Numbered from the stretch's first letter, positions 15,197 through 23,744 are shown. The stretch is DNA of 51,030 nt from UBA1181 sp045601045 (GCA_045601045.1 JAZRZA010000055.1:1-51030); one strand, 5' to 3'. Notes: generated by a model not told the origin, from the sequence alone. Made by a program: numbers and translations.

Positions 15197-15781
15197 GTGG
15201 AAAGAGAAGATACTTACATAGTTCCGTTAAAGGATTTGGAAATGGGCGACCACGCCTTTCATTTCAACTTGGACGATAAGTTCTTCGAAACCGTGAATGG
15301 ACATGAAGTACAGAGCGGCGACGTAACGGCCGATATCACAGTCAGGAAAACGCTTCACTCTTTCCTCATTAATTTCAGTATGGAGGGCACAATAAAAGTA
15401 TTGTGCGACAGATGCTTGAACGAAATGGACCAAGAGATTTCCTGCGAAGAGAGCCTAACCGTCAAATTCGGAGAGGACAAAGCAGAGGAAGACGACAAAT
15501 TGGTAGTCATATCCGAGGAGGAGGGTGAAATTGATTTGTCATGGTACATGTACGAATTCATCGCCCTACAAATTCCAATCCGCCATGTCCACGAGGCGGG
15601 AGAATGCGACGAAGAAATGGCGAAGACGCTCCGAAAGCATTTGGCAATCGACAGAAACGAAGAGGATTCAGATGACGACAGCCTGGCAAGTGACGTCTCT
15701 AGCGACGAATCCGATGAAGATAGCGAGAGGGAGATTGATCCACGTTGGAACGCCCTCAAAAAATTATTAGACAATAACTAA
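15197..15781 (+). CDS. YceD-family (DUF177) protein upstream of L32
   Basis: 194 residues from a GTG at 15197. The in-frame TTG at 15167 lies inside the promoter, and the next ATG (15242) would cut into the conserved start (YIVPLKDLEMGDHAFHF). The family hallmark is the C-D-R-C-L motif (VLCDRCLNEM), followed by an acidic region and a long Asp/Glu/Ser-rich tail (residues about 155-190). YceD proteins are nearly always encoded before rpmF and are linked to 23S rRNA/ribosome maturation. rpmF follows after 18 bases. Confidence 0.88.
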   Translation: MEREDTYIVPLKDLEMGDHAFHFNLDDKFFETVNGHEVQSGDVTADITVRKTLHSFLINFSMEGTIKVLCDRCLNEMDQEISCEESLTVKFGEDKAEEDDKLVVISEEEGEIDLSWYMYEFIALQIPIRHVHEAGECDEEMAKTLRKHLAIDRNEEDSDDDSLASDVSSDESDEDSEREIDPRWNALKKLLDNN

Positions 15782-15799
15782 TTTAAAATATTAACAAAA

Positions 15800-15985
15800 A
15801 TGGCACATCCTAAACGAAGACAAGGTAAATCAAGAGGAGCTAAGAGAAGAACTCACTACAAGGCAGTTGCTCCTACATTAGCAGTATGTCCAAATTGCGG
15901 CGCACTTTATTTGTATCACAGAGTATGCGGTTCTTGCGGATACTATCGTGGTATGGTAGCTGTTGAGAAGCAAGAGGCAGTTTAA
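15800..15985 (+). CDS. rpmF: 50S ribosomal protein L32
   Basis: 61 residues. It has the basic N-terminus HPKRRQGKSRGAKRRTHYKA and a C-terminal zinc ribbon C-P-N-C ... C-G-S-C-G. A zinc-type L32 is normal. In many bacteria plsX-fabH follow; here the unit ends after rpmF at a terminator. Confidence 0.98.
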   Translation: MAHPKRRQGKSRGAKRRTHYKAVAPTLAVCPNCGALYLYHRVCGSCGYYRGMVAVEKQEAV

Positions 15986-16012
15986 TCAATGCCGTAAAAT
16001 ACAAGGTATCGG

Positions 16013-16048
16013 AAGGAGTCCGCTTTCAGTGCGACTCCTTTCTTTTTT
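16013..16048 (+). terminator. Intrinsic terminator after rpmF
   Basis: AAGGAGTC (16013-16020) pairs with GACTCCTT (16033-16040), loop of 12 bases, followed by a T-rich tail. Confidence 0.85.
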
Positions 16049-16077
16049 ATACACTTCTTCATTCAGGACTCGAATCT

Positions 16078-16725
16078 ATGACACGTTTCTATTTAGTCAG
16101 ACACGGGCAGACCTACTGGAATCAAGAGAACCGCATGCAAGGGCAACATGAGACCGAACTCACCCCATTGGGAGAGAGCCAAGCCATGGCGTTGGGAGAG
16201 CACCTCAAAGCGGTTCGATTCGACCATGTCTACGCCAGCCCCTTACGACGTGCCGCCAAAACAGCCGAATTGATTATCGGTCAGCGAAACATCACCATAG
16301 AAAAAGACGACGCCCTCAAAGAGATCCTTATGGGAGATTGGCAGGGCATTTTGATCGACGATCTGAAAAGAGATTTCCCGGAAGAGATAGGCATATTTTG
16401 GAATCATCCGGAAAAGCACAAAAGGGAAACCTGCGAAACCTACGAGCAGGTCAGAATCCGCGCGGCGCGATTCATGGAGCGAATCGCACAAGAGCATCCA
16501 GGAGAAAACATTCTAGTCGTCACACACGGAGCATTGCTGAAAACGCTCTACACCTACCTGAAATACCAGCAAATTTCTGAAATTGCCCACGCAGTCCACC
16601 CATTATCCACCGCAGTGGCTGTAGTAGAGAAAAAAGATGGCGTATGGAACGTTATCTCTTGGAACGACACCACTCATCTATCCCAATTAGAGGATCAAGC
16701 GAAATCTTCCGCTAATACAATATAA
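16078..16725 (+). CDS. Histidine phosphatase family protein (phosphoglycerate-mutase-like)
   Basis: 215 residues. The N-terminal catalytic motif is LVRHGQT with the phosphorylated His, then a Q-G-Q-H-E-T-E-L-T-P-L-G segment, SPLRRAAKTAE, the acid residue in EILMGDWQG, and the second catalytic His in VVTHGALLK. Members range from broad phosphatases to alpha-ribazole phosphatase (CobC), and the sequence does not decide between them. It converges with the methylase gene, overlapping it by 14 bases at their 3' ends. Confidence 0.9.
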   Translation: MTRFYLVRHGQTYWNQENRMQGQHETELTPLGESQAMALGEHLKAVRFDHVYASPLRRAAKTAELIIGQRNITIEKDDALKEILMGDWQGILIDDLKRDFPEEIGIFWNHPEKHKRETCETYEQVRIRAARFMERIAQEHPGENILVVTHGALLKTLYTYLKYQQISEIAHAVHPLSTAVAVVEKKDGVWNVISWNDTTHLSQLEDQAKSSANTI

Positions 16726-17419
16726 AGATACAAGGGCGTTTGTTCAAATCAGGACGCTGTTTGAACGATTTCCATTGAGCGACAGTTTTGGTCTTGATGT
16801 ACTCACTCTCCAACGTGATATCACATGCGACGCACAACTTCGTGCCGCCTTGGCAAACGGAAAGGATATTTTCAAACATCGTATTATTACGATACGGGGT
16901 CTCTATGAAAATCTGGGACTGTTTCTCCACATGCGCGCGTTTCTCCAACTGACGCAAACGTTGATCCCGCTCATTCGGTTTGATCGGCAAATAGCCGACA
17001 AAAGCGAAACTTTGGCCATTAAAACCGGAAGCCATCAATCCCAATAAGATAGAAGAGGGACCCACCAACGGAACGACCTTCACATCCGCCTCTTGCGCCA
17101 TACGAACTATATCCGCACCCGGATCGGCAATGGCGGGACAACCAGCCTCCGAGATGATACCCATGTCCATACCAGACTTGGCCGGCAACAGATAGCCGCC
17201 GATCTCCTCAGGCGACGTATGATTATTGAGCGTGTAAAAGGTAAGTTCGTCAATAACGATGGATGCATCCACCTTTTTCAAAAAACGGCGGGCCGTACGA
17301 ACATCCTCGACAATGAAATGTTTAATGGAAAGGATCACCTCCCTATTATAAGAAGGTAAAACATGTTGGGTATCACATTCGCCCAACGTATTAGGAATCA
17401 AATAAACGGTACCTGCCAT
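16712..17419 (-). CDS. RsmI-like SAM-dependent (tetrapyrrole-methylase fold) methyltransferase
   Basis: 235 residues from ATG 17419 (MAGTVYLIPNTLGE); an upstream ATG at 17443 is less typical. It shows the fold marks of the RsmI group: LIPNTLGE near the N-terminus, ISEAGCPAIADPG (the glycine-rich segment that binds SAM), VPLVGPSSILLGLMASGFNG and ETPYRNN. RsmI 2'-O-methylates C1402 of 16S rRNA. Bacteroidota often carry this second, shorter-cored paralogue, so the exact target is not certain. Confidence 0.88.
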   Translation of the reverse strand: MAGTVYLIPNTLGECDTQHVLPSYNREVILSIKHFIVEDVRTARRFLKKVDASIVIDELTFYTLNNHTSPEEIGGYLLPAKSGMDMGIISEAGCPAIADPGADIVRMAQEADVKVVPLVGPSSILLGLMASGFNGQSFAFVGYLPIKPNERDQRLRQLEKRAHVEKQSQIFIETPYRNNTMFENILSVCQGGTKLCVACDITLESEYIKTKTVAQWKSFKQRPDLNKRPCIFILY

Positions 17420-17546
17420 AATTCGGGAAACGTTGTGAATCAAAATAAATATGCAGTTTCAAAGGATGGCGAACACCCATTTTCCACATAAATTTAAGAC
17501 GACCGCGAAGTTAGTAAATAATAAATAAAAGATGCGTCAAAAAAGA

Positions 17547-17578
17547 TTTGCAGATACAGAAAAAACAAACTACTTTTG
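17547..17578 (+). promoter_or_regulatory. Promoter of the structured RNA
   Basis: TTTG (17547-17550), 20 bases, TACTTTTG (17571-17578), a complete phylum-type promoter with predicted start near 17585. The stretch 17420-17546 before it shows nothing else. Confidence 0.75.
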
Positions 17579-17584
17579 ACATGA

Positions 17585-17786
17585 AAAAACATAGAAACAA
17601 AGAGAGAATGGCCGCACCGTCTATTATGGTTAAACTTAACAATCAAATCTAATAACGGGCGTACACTCCCATATCAATGGCGGGCCACACCTTCGGGTTG
17701 TCTCCGTGACACGGTGGATTACAAAGATTGGGAAACGCTCAATTCCTATTTTTCAGGAGTTTAATTAATTTCGGTGCGGCTTTTTT
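17585..17786 (+). ncRNA. ssrS: Structured non-coding RNA of about 200 nt, probably 6S RNA
   Basis: It has its own promoter and terminator, and no frame. The ends close in a 9-bp helix (GCCGCACCG 17611-17619 with CGGTGCGGC 17772-17780) followed by six Ts. Inside lies a large A/U-rich bubble. An apical arm follows: GGGCGT 17657-17662 with ACGCTC 17735-17740, then TCCCA...ATC with GAT...TGGGA, with inner hairpins ACC-TTCG-GGT and CCGT-GAC-ACGG. A small hairpin (TCCT/AGGA) sits on the 3' side of the bubble. This arrangement (closing stem, central bubble with 3' hairpin, long apical arm, about 180-200 nt) is that of 6S RNA, which mimics an open promoter to hold RNA polymerase. It lacks the signatures of SRP RNA, tmRNA and RNase P RNA. 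The RNA is well supported; the 6S identity is inferred from shape only. Confidence 0.65.
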
Positions 17787-17902
17787 ATCAAAAATCTATC
17801 ACAAGCAAGAACAATCTCCCCAAAACACAAAACGAAGTCAACATCAGCCACTTATAGTTGTAAAAAATCGCAATTTTATTTTCTCAAATCAATAAAAAAG
17901 AC

Positions 17903-17910
17903 TAATTTTG
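17903..17910 (+). promoter_or_regulatory. Promoter -7 element for rpsA
   Basis: TAATTTTG, exact TAnnTTTG, with only a T-rich -33 region. It predicts a leader of about 50 bases that is A/T-rich and has no strong fold. Confidence 0.55.
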
Positions 17911-17969
17911 CACCGATTTTTACAAAATATAATGTCTAACGACTAATTTAATTTATTAACTAATTTAAA

Positions 17970-19769
17970 ATGAGCGAATTAACAAAAAACGTAAAGCCAG
18001 TTGAAGGTTTTGACTGGGACGCTTTTGAGAACGGCGACGCAGATTCTAGCATCAGCCGCGAGGAACTTACCAGCAAGTATGACGACACCTTGAACGTCGT
18101 AAAGGACAAGGACGTTGTTATCGGTAAGGTTATCTCTATGAACAAGAGAGAGGTTGTTGTAAACGTAGGTTACAAGTCAGACGGTATCGTTTCTATGAAC
18201 GAGTTCCGCTACAACCCAGATTTGAAGATCGGTGACGATGTAGAGGTTTACATCGAGAGCCAAGAGGACAAGAAGGGTCAATTGATCCTTTCTCACAAGA
18301 AAGCACGCGCAGCTCGTTCTTGGGATTGCGTTAACGAGGCTTTGGAGAACGATAAAGTTATCATGGGTTACATCAAGTGCCGCACTAAGGGTGGTATGAT
18401 CGTTGATGTATTTGGCATCGAGGCATTCTTGCCAGGATCACAAATTGATGTTAAGCCTATCCGCGACTACGACGTATTCGTAGGAAAGACAATGGAATTC
18501 AAGGTCGTAAAAATCAACCACGAGTTCAAGAATGTTGTTGTATCCCACAAGGCTCTTATCGAGGCTGAGTTGGAGCAACAAAAGAAGGACATCATCTCAA
18601 AACTCGAGAAGGGTCAAGTTTTGGAAGGAACTGTCAAGAACATCACTTCTTACGGTGTATTCATCGACTTGGGTGGCGTAGACGGTTTGATCCACATCAC
18701 AGACTTGTCTTGGGGCCGCGTAACTCACCCAGAAGAGGTAGTTGCATTGGATCAAAAGTTGAACGTTGTTATCCTCGACTTCGATGATGACAAGAAGCGT
18801 ATCGCTCTTGGTTTGAAGCAATTGACTCCTCATCCATGGGATGCTTTGGACGCTAACTTGAAGGTAGGCGACAAGGTGAAGGGTAAGGTAGTCGTTATGG
18901 CTGACTACGGCGCATTCGTTGAGATCGCTCCAGGCGTTGAAGGCTTGATCCACGTTTCTGAGATGTCTTGGTCACAACACTTGCGTAGCGCACAAGACTT
19001 CATGAAGGTAGGTGACGAGGTTGAGGCAGTTGTTTTGACTTTGGACCGCGAGGAGAGAAAGATGTCTTTGGGTATCAAGCAATTGAAGGCAGATCCATGG
19101 GATACCATCGATACTGACTACGCAGTAGGTTCTAAGCACACCGCTAAGGTTCGCAACTTCACCAACTTCGGCGTATTCGTTGAGATCGCTGAGGGCGTAG
19201 ATGGTTTGATCCACATCTCTGACTTGTCTTGGACCAAGAAGATCAAGCACCCATCAGAGTTCACTCAAACTGGTGCTGACATCGAGGTACAAGTATTGGA
19301 GATCGACAAGGACAACCGTCGTTTGAGCTTGGGTCACAAGCAATTGGAGGAGAATCCATGGGATGAGTTCGAGAAGGAGTTCACTGTAGATTCTATCCAC
19401 GAGGGTACTATCATCGAAATGATGGACAAGGGTGCCGTTATCGCTTTGCCTTACGGTGTAGAGGGATTCGCAACTCCAAAGCACTTGGTTAAGGAGGATA
19501 AGACTCAAGCAAAGGTTGACGAGAAGCTTCAATTCAAGGTGATCGAGTTCAACAAGGATTCTAAGAGAATCATCTTGTCTCACAGCCGCATCTTCGAGGA
19601 TGCTCAAAAGGCTAACGGCGAGGAGACTGAGGAGAAGAAAGACAACCGCAAGAAGAAGTCAACCAAGAAGGCTGATCAACCAATCATCGCTGTTGAGAAG
19701 GCTACATTGGGAGACATCGAGGAGTTGGCTGCTTTGAAGAGTCAATTGGACGCTAGCGAAAAAAAATAA
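17970..19769 (+). CDS. rpsA: 30S ribosomal protein S1
   Basis: 599 residues with about six S1 RNA-binding domains (first near 45-115; typical ones V-x-G-x-V-x-x-I-x-x-Y-G-V-F-I-D-L-G-G-V-D-G-L-I-H at about 213-240, and repeats near 310, 395, 480). S1 brings mRNA to the 30S subunit, which matters in Bacteroidota where Shine-Dalgarno sequences are rare. The C-terminal tail (about 550-599) is Lys-rich and then acidic. Codons are strongly biased (AAG, GAG, GTT, TTG), as expected for very high expression and unlike flanking genes. Confidence 0.98.
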   Translation: MSELTKNVKPVEGFDWDAFENGDADSSISREELTSKYDDTLNVVKDKDVVIGKVISMNKREVVVNVGYKSDGIVSMNEFRYNPDLKIGDDVEVYIESQEDKKGQLILSHKKARAARSWDCVNEALENDKVIMGYIKCRTKGGMIVDVFGIEAFLPGSQIDVKPIRDYDVFVGKTMEFKVVKINHEFKNVVVSHKALIEAELEQQKKDIISKLEKGQVLEGTVKNITSYGVFIDLGGVDGLIHITDLSWGRVTHPEEVVALDQKLNVVILDFDDDKKRIALGLKQLTPHPWDALDANLKVGDKVKGKVVVMADYGAFVEIAPGVEGLIHVSEMSWSQHLRSAQDFMKVGDEVEAVVLTLDREERKMSLGIKQLKADPWDTIDTDYAVGSKHTAKVRNFTNFGVFVEIAEGVDGLIHISDLSWTKKIKHPSEFTQTGADIEVQVLEIDKDNRRLSLGHKQLEENPWDEFEKEFTVDSIHEGTIIEMMDKGAVIALPYGVEGFATPKHLVKEDKTQAKVDEKLQFKVIEFNKDSKRIILSHSRIFEDAQKANGEETEEKKDNRKKKSTKKADQPIIAVEKATLGDIEELAALKSQLDASEKK

Positions 19770-19772
19770 TAT

Positions 19773-19820
19773 CAAATATTCCGAATTGTTTTTCAAATTG
19801 AAAAATAATTCGGATATTTG
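19773..19820. repeat. Long inverted repeat between rpsA and ompA-like gene
   Basis: CAAATATTCCGAATT (arm about 19773-19787) pairs with AATTCGGATATTTG (about 19807-19820) around a TTTTTCAAATTGAAAAA centre that can itself pair, making a hairpin of about 20 bp. There is no T-run after it on the plus strand, so it is not a classical terminator. It could be a processing or stability element for the rpsA mRNA, or act within the upstream region of the porin gene. Confidence 0.7.
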
Positions 19821-19865
19821 TAAAAAATATTGGATATTTTAAACAATTAATTTTATAGTAAGAGT

Positions 19866-21083
19866 ATGAAAAAAAGTTTTTTGGCTGTATTGGCAGCAAT
19901 GAGCTTCGCAGTATCTGCTAACGCTCAAGAGGCAGCTGAGGCAACTTCTGAGCAAGCTCAAGCAGAGGCAGCAGCATCAGAGTCTTTCAACCACTGGTCT
20001 GTAGCAGTTCAAGGTGGTATCAACTACGTTCGTAACTCAGATCAAAAAGTTGGTTTGGCAATCGGTGGATTGGTAGAGAGAACTTTCAACCCTCGTTGGG
20101 GAATGGGCTTGGAGTACATGTTCATCAAGAAGGACATTGAGGATTTGGCAGTAAAGAACCACGATATCGACATCTTCGGTTCTATCAACATCTCTAACAT
20201 CATCGCTCCTTACCGTTCTGCAGGATGGCAAAAATTGAACTGGTACGGAACTGCTGGTTTGGGTGCTACCATCTACAAGAACGCAGTTGAGAACGAGGAC
20301 GCTGACAAGGGCGCTAAGTTCTTGATGTTGGGTGGTTCAAAGTTGGAGTACAATGTATGCAAGTGGGTAGGTATCTACTTGGCTGGTCAATATCGTCTTC
20401 ACACAACTCCTGAGCACATGAACTATGCAGCAGGTCGTTCTACTATCACTGGTTTGCTTGGTGTTCGCATCAAGTTCGCTGGCGAGAGCAACATCCGCAA
20501 CATCGCTTGGGCTGATTACATCCCACAAGTTGAGATGCCAGATATGAGCGGTCTCCTTGAGGCTCAAAAGAAGGCTTGCGACGAGGCTAACGCTAAGTTG
20601 GAGCAAAAGATCGAGGATCAAAACGCACAAATCAAGAAGTTGCAAAACGACATCAAGTTCGTTCAAGACTCTTTGGATCGCCACATCAAGGCTACTAAGC
20701 CAAAAGTTGCTTACAAGCCAACTGTTGAGGAGGCTAAGATCATCGAGACTGCAATGTCTAACTTGGAGTTCGAGTCTGGTAAGGCTATCATCAAGGAGGG
20801 TTCATTCCCTTACTTGAACGGTTTGGCTGAGTTGCTCGTTAAGCACCCTGAGTGGTCAGTTAAGTTGGCTGGTCACACTGACAACGTAGGTAAGGCTGCT
20901 TCTAACATGCAACTTTCTAAGGATCGTGCTGCTTCTGTTAAGTCTTACTTGACTAACAAGGGCGTACAAGCTGCTAACATCGAGTCAGAGGGATTCGGTT
21001 CTACTAAGCCAATCGCTTCTAACAACACTGCAGCTGGTAGAGCAAAGAACCGTCGTGTAGAGGTTAACTTGTTCTCTAAATAA
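19866..21083 (+). CDS. OmpA-family outer membrane protein
   Basis: 405 residues. Signal peptide 1-20 (SVSANAQ-type end, VSANAQ), then an acidic Ala/Glu-rich linker. An eight-stranded-type barrel spans about 40-215, followed by a coiled-coil stretch (about 225-270, many Glu/Lys/Gln). The C-terminal OmpA peptidoglycan-binding domain (about 290-405) carries LAGHTDNVGKAASNMQLSKDRA and the closing G-R-A-K-N-R-R-V-E-V. It links the outer membrane to peptidoglycan. Codon bias marks it as very abundant, likely a major porin-like protein. It ends at a strong terminator. Confidence 0.95.
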   Translation: MKKSFLAVLAAMSFAVSANAQEAAEATSEQAQAEAAASESFNHWSVAVQGGINYVRNSDQKVGLAIGGLVERTFNPRWGMGLEYMFIKKDIEDLAVKNHDIDIFGSINISNIIAPYRSAGWQKLNWYGTAGLGATIYKNAVENEDADKGAKFLMLGGSKLEYNVCKWVGIYLAGQYRLHTTPEHMNYAAGRSTITGLLGVRIKFAGESNIRNIAWADYIPQVEMPDMSGLLEAQKKACDEANAKLEQKIEDQNAQIKKLQNDIKFVQDSLDRHIKATKPKVAYKPTVEEAKIIETAMSNLEFESGKAIIKEGSFPYLNGLAELLVKHPEWSVKLAGHTDNVGKAASNMQLSKDRAASVKSYLTNKGVQAANIESEGFGSTKPIASNNTAAGRAKNRRVEVNLFSK

Positions 21084-21109
21084 TCAGTAGATTAGAGCAA
21101 TCATAGAAA

Positions 21110-21140
21110 AGAGCTGTCCATTTGGGCAGCTCTTTTTTTT
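21110..21140 (+). terminator. Intrinsic terminator of the ompA-like gene
   Basis: GAGCTGTCC / GGGCAGCTC stem with ATTT loop followed by eight Ts. Confidence 0.92.
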
Positions 21141-21161
21141 GCCATATTAAAAACGGGACAA

Positions 21162-21188
21162 ATAAAAAAGGCATCACAAATGATGCCT
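21162..21188 (-). terminator. Intrinsic terminator of recG
   Basis: Minus strand: AGGCATCA-TTTG-TGATGCCT followed by six Ts; perfect 8-bp stem. It faces the ompA terminator, isolating the two convergent genes. Confidence 0.85.
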
Positions 21189-21224
21189 CATATTCATGTT
21201 AGAAAGAATGTTAGAAAGGTAACA

Positions 21225-23336
21225 CTAACTTATCACGCCCCAATTCACAGATTCTTTTGCCATCCTATCTAGATGGCGATTCAGTAGATAATTCTCAGGG
21301 AGCAATAAATCGGGATCACGTTCCAATACATCGTTAGCGACATCACGCGCGTATTGTATAATCTCACCATCAGTCGCCAAATTAGTTATTTTAAGATTCA
21401 ATGAGACGCCACTCTGCTGCGTTCCCTCCAAATCACCTGGCCCACGCATCTTTAAATCCACCTCCGAAATTTCAAAACCATTGGTGGTTCGCGTCATCAC
21501 ATCCATCCGTTGCCGTCCATCATTAGATAGTTTGACGGAGGTTAGCAATATACAGTAGGACTGATCAGCGCCACGGCCCACACGTCCCCTTAATTGATGT
21601 AGTTGGGACAATCCAAACCGTTCCGCGCTCTCAATCACCATGACAGAGGCGTTAGGGACATTCACCCCCACTTCAATGACCGTCGTGGCGACCAATATCT
21701 GCGTAGCACCAGATGCGAACAAACGCATCTGCTGATCCTTCTCATCCGGCTTCATTTTTCCATGCACCATGCCAAGATGGTAATATGGTTCAGGGAAGAC
21801 CTGTTTCAAAGAATCGAAGCCAGCTTCTATATTAGCCCAATCAGATTTTTCGGATTCCTGAATCATGGGATAAACGATATAAGCCTGTCTACCCTTGGCA
21901 ATCTCCGACTTAATAAAATCATACACATTCGCGCGATGGGTATCAAACCGATGAGAAGTTCCTATCGGTTTACGACCAGGAGGCAACTCATCAATCACGG
22001 AGACATCCAAGTCACCATATATCGTCATGGCCAACGTTCTTGGAATAGGCGTTGCCGTCATGACCAAAACATGAGGAGGCCGTTCACTCTTACTCCAAAG
22101 TCTAGCGCGTTGCTCCACGCCGAAACGATGTTGTTCATCTATAATCACGCAACCCAATTTGTTAAAAACAACCCCATCTTCCAACAGGGCATGGGTGCCA
22201 ATCAATATATGGATCGTACCATTCTGGATACCTTGCAAGACCACTTCCCGCTCCTTCTTTTTTGAGGAGCCTGTGAGCAAAGCGACATTCACATCCATAC
22301 CTTGCAACATACTGGAAATAGAGGCGAAATGCTGCTGCGCTAAAATTTCAGTGGGAGCCATCATAGAGGCTTGGTAACCATTATCGAGCGCAATCAACAT
22401 CGTCATCAAAGCCACCAAAGTCTTTCCGCTTCCCACATCACCCTGCAACAAACGGTTCATTTGACGACCACTGGCCATATCCGCATGAATCTCCCGCAAA
22501 ACTTTTTTCTGGGCGTTGGTCAATTGAAAGGGAAGATATTTACTATAAAAATCATTAAAAAAAGCCCCTACCTTCACGAATTGGAATCCCGCGAAACGAA
22601 CTCTACGCACATTCCGTTGTCGTAACATCTGCAATTGAATCAGGAAAAGCTCCTCAAACTTCAATCGAAACTGCGCCTTACGCAACATATCAGGAGACTG
22701 AGGGAAATGAATATTGAACATCGCCTCATGGAAGGAGATCAAATGATTATCCGCAAGAAGAGAATTGGGCAAAGTTTCCTGAAGCATACTACCATTTAAG
22801 GAAGAGAAGATTTCAGAGACAAACTTTTGCATGGTCCGAGTAGTGATGGATGAATTTTTCATCTTTTCGGTCGTATTATACATTCCCTGAACACCACCAA
22901 AACTCTGCTTGGAAAGAGCCTCATTGACGGTCTCCATATCTGGATGCACCAAATTATACCGACCGTTGAATTCCGACACCTTACCGAACGCGACAAACTC
23001 ATGACCAGGCTTGTATTTTTCCAAAACATACTTCACGCCCTTGAACCAAATCAGTTCTATGGCAGATTCCCCATCGGAAAAAAGAGCCACTACCCTGGCG
23101 GAACGACCTGTCCCCTGCGTCGTGATATTTAAGATCGTCCCTCGAATTTGGACATATGTCGCAGCTGGAGAAATCTCTTTGATGCGATAGAATTTAGAGC
23201 GATCGATGTATCGATAAGGGAAACAATGCAAAAGATCTCCATAAGAAGAAACGTTCAGTTCCTTCTTCAAAACCTCCGCACGCTTAGGGCCAACGCCCGG
23301 CAAATAAGTTATCTCCTTATCTAAAAAATCGGTCAT
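21225..23336 (-). CDS. recG: ATP-dependent DNA helicase RecG
   Basis: 703 residues, normal length. An N-terminal wedge/OB domain (residues about 1-250) is followed by a helicase core with Walker A DVGSGKT, the DEQH-type box (IIDEQHRFGV), MTATPIPRTL, and motif VI QLRGRVGRG. It remodels stalled replication forks. The first residues include a helix-hairpin type YLPGVGPKRA. A -7 element (23363-23370) drives it. Confidence 0.98.
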   Translation of the reverse strand: MTDFLDKEITYLPGVGPKRAEVLKKELNVSSYGDLLHCFPYRYIDRSKFYRIKEISPAATYVQIRGTILNITTQGTGRSARVVALFSDGESAIELIWFKGVKYVLEKYKPGHEFVAFGKVSEFNGRYNLVHPDMETVNEALSKQSFGGVQGMYNTTEKMKNSSITTRTMQKFVSEIFSSLNGSMLQETLPNSLLADNHLISFHEAMFNIHFPQSPDMLRKAQFRLKFEELFLIQLQMLRQRNVRRVRFAGFQFVKVGAFFNDFYSKYLPFQLTNAQKKVLREIHADMASGRQMNRLLQGDVGSGKTLVALMTMLIALDNGYQASMMAPTEILAQQHFASISSMLQGMDVNVALLTGSSKKKEREVVLQGIQNGTIHILIGTHALLEDGVVFNKLGCVIIDEQHRFGVEQRARLWSKSERPPHVLVMTATPIPRTLAMTIYGDLDVSVIDELPPGRKPIGTSHRFDTHRANVYDFIKSEIAKGRQAYIVYPMIQESEKSDWANIEAGFDSLKQVFPEPYYHLGMVHGKMKPDEKDQQMRLFASGATQILVATTVIEVGVNVPNASVMVIESAERFGLSQLHQLRGRVGRGADQSYCILLTSVKLSNDGRQRMDVMTRTTNGFEISEVDLKMRGPGDLEGTQQSGVSLNLKITNLATDGEIIQYARDVANDVLERDPDLLLPENYLLNRHLDRMAKESVNWGVIS

Positions 23337-23362
23337 TAAAATCCTGTTTCGTTAGATTCATA

Positions 23363-23370
23363 CAAATATA
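23363..23370 (-). promoter_or_regulatory. Promoter -7 element for recG
   Basis: Minus strand TATATTTG, exact TAnnTTTG, 27 bases before the start codon; no clear -33. Confidence 0.45.
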
Positions 23371-23547
23371 CAAAAAGAGAAACTTGTTTTCTGCACTTGT
23401 CTGCACAAAGAGAACCTCAAAACGATTTATTTTTCATTCTCCATAACGTTTAAAACCAAACAATATTATTAAATATTTTTAATATTATTATAATCAATAT
23501 CAATAAACACAATTATTTTTACAAAAAATATTAGAAAACGGAAAAGT
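23371..23547. other. A/T-rich spacer upstream of the sigma54 promoter
   Basis: Very A/T-rich, with a direct AATATTATT repeat at about 23462-23489. No gene is visible. The position is that expected for activator or IHF-type bending sites of the sigma54 promoter, but no defined activator palindrome can be named. Confidence 0.5.
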
Positions 23548-23564
23548 TTGGCACGGTATTTGCA
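23548..23564 (+). promoter_or_regulatory. Perfect sigma54 (RpoN) -24/-12 promoter
   Basis: TTGGCACG at 23548-23555, four bases (GTAT), TTGCA at 23560-23564. This matches the consensus YTGGCACG-N4-TTGCW at every defined position, with the GG and GC pairs 10 bases apart between them as required. The predicted start is near 23575. It lies in a non-coding region in the right direction for a hairpin-ended transcript. Confidence 0.82.
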
Positions 23565-23574
23565 TGTCATATAT

Positions 23575-23705
23575 CAGCGAACACATTTGTTCGATTTTGA
23601 ATTGAGTTACACGCAGTACGGCAAGAAGCCCCTGCGCCTATATAAGTTGTTTAAAGTATCAGTGCAATGTGGCTTGGGACCAATGGTCTCAAGCTTATTT
23701 TTTAT
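23575..23705 (+). ncRNA. Sigma54-dependent small RNA candidate, about 130 nt
   Basis: It begins about 12 bases after the -12 element and ends in an intrinsic terminator: GCTTGGGACC 23672-23681, loop AAT, GGTCTCAAGC 23685-23694, then a T-rich tail. Two further hairpins lie inside. One is CGAACA-CATT-TGTTCG at about 23578-23593; the other is CGCAG ... CTGCG enclosing GGC-AAGAA-GCC at about 23616-23640. An in-frame open stretch exists, but it has no ATG start near the 5' end and reads through the terminator, so a protein is unlikely. pepD has its own promoter after the terminator. The function is unknown. Confidence 0.65.
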
Positions 23706-23744
23706 AAGTTTAACACTCGCAGGCATCTTTTACCCCCATATTTC

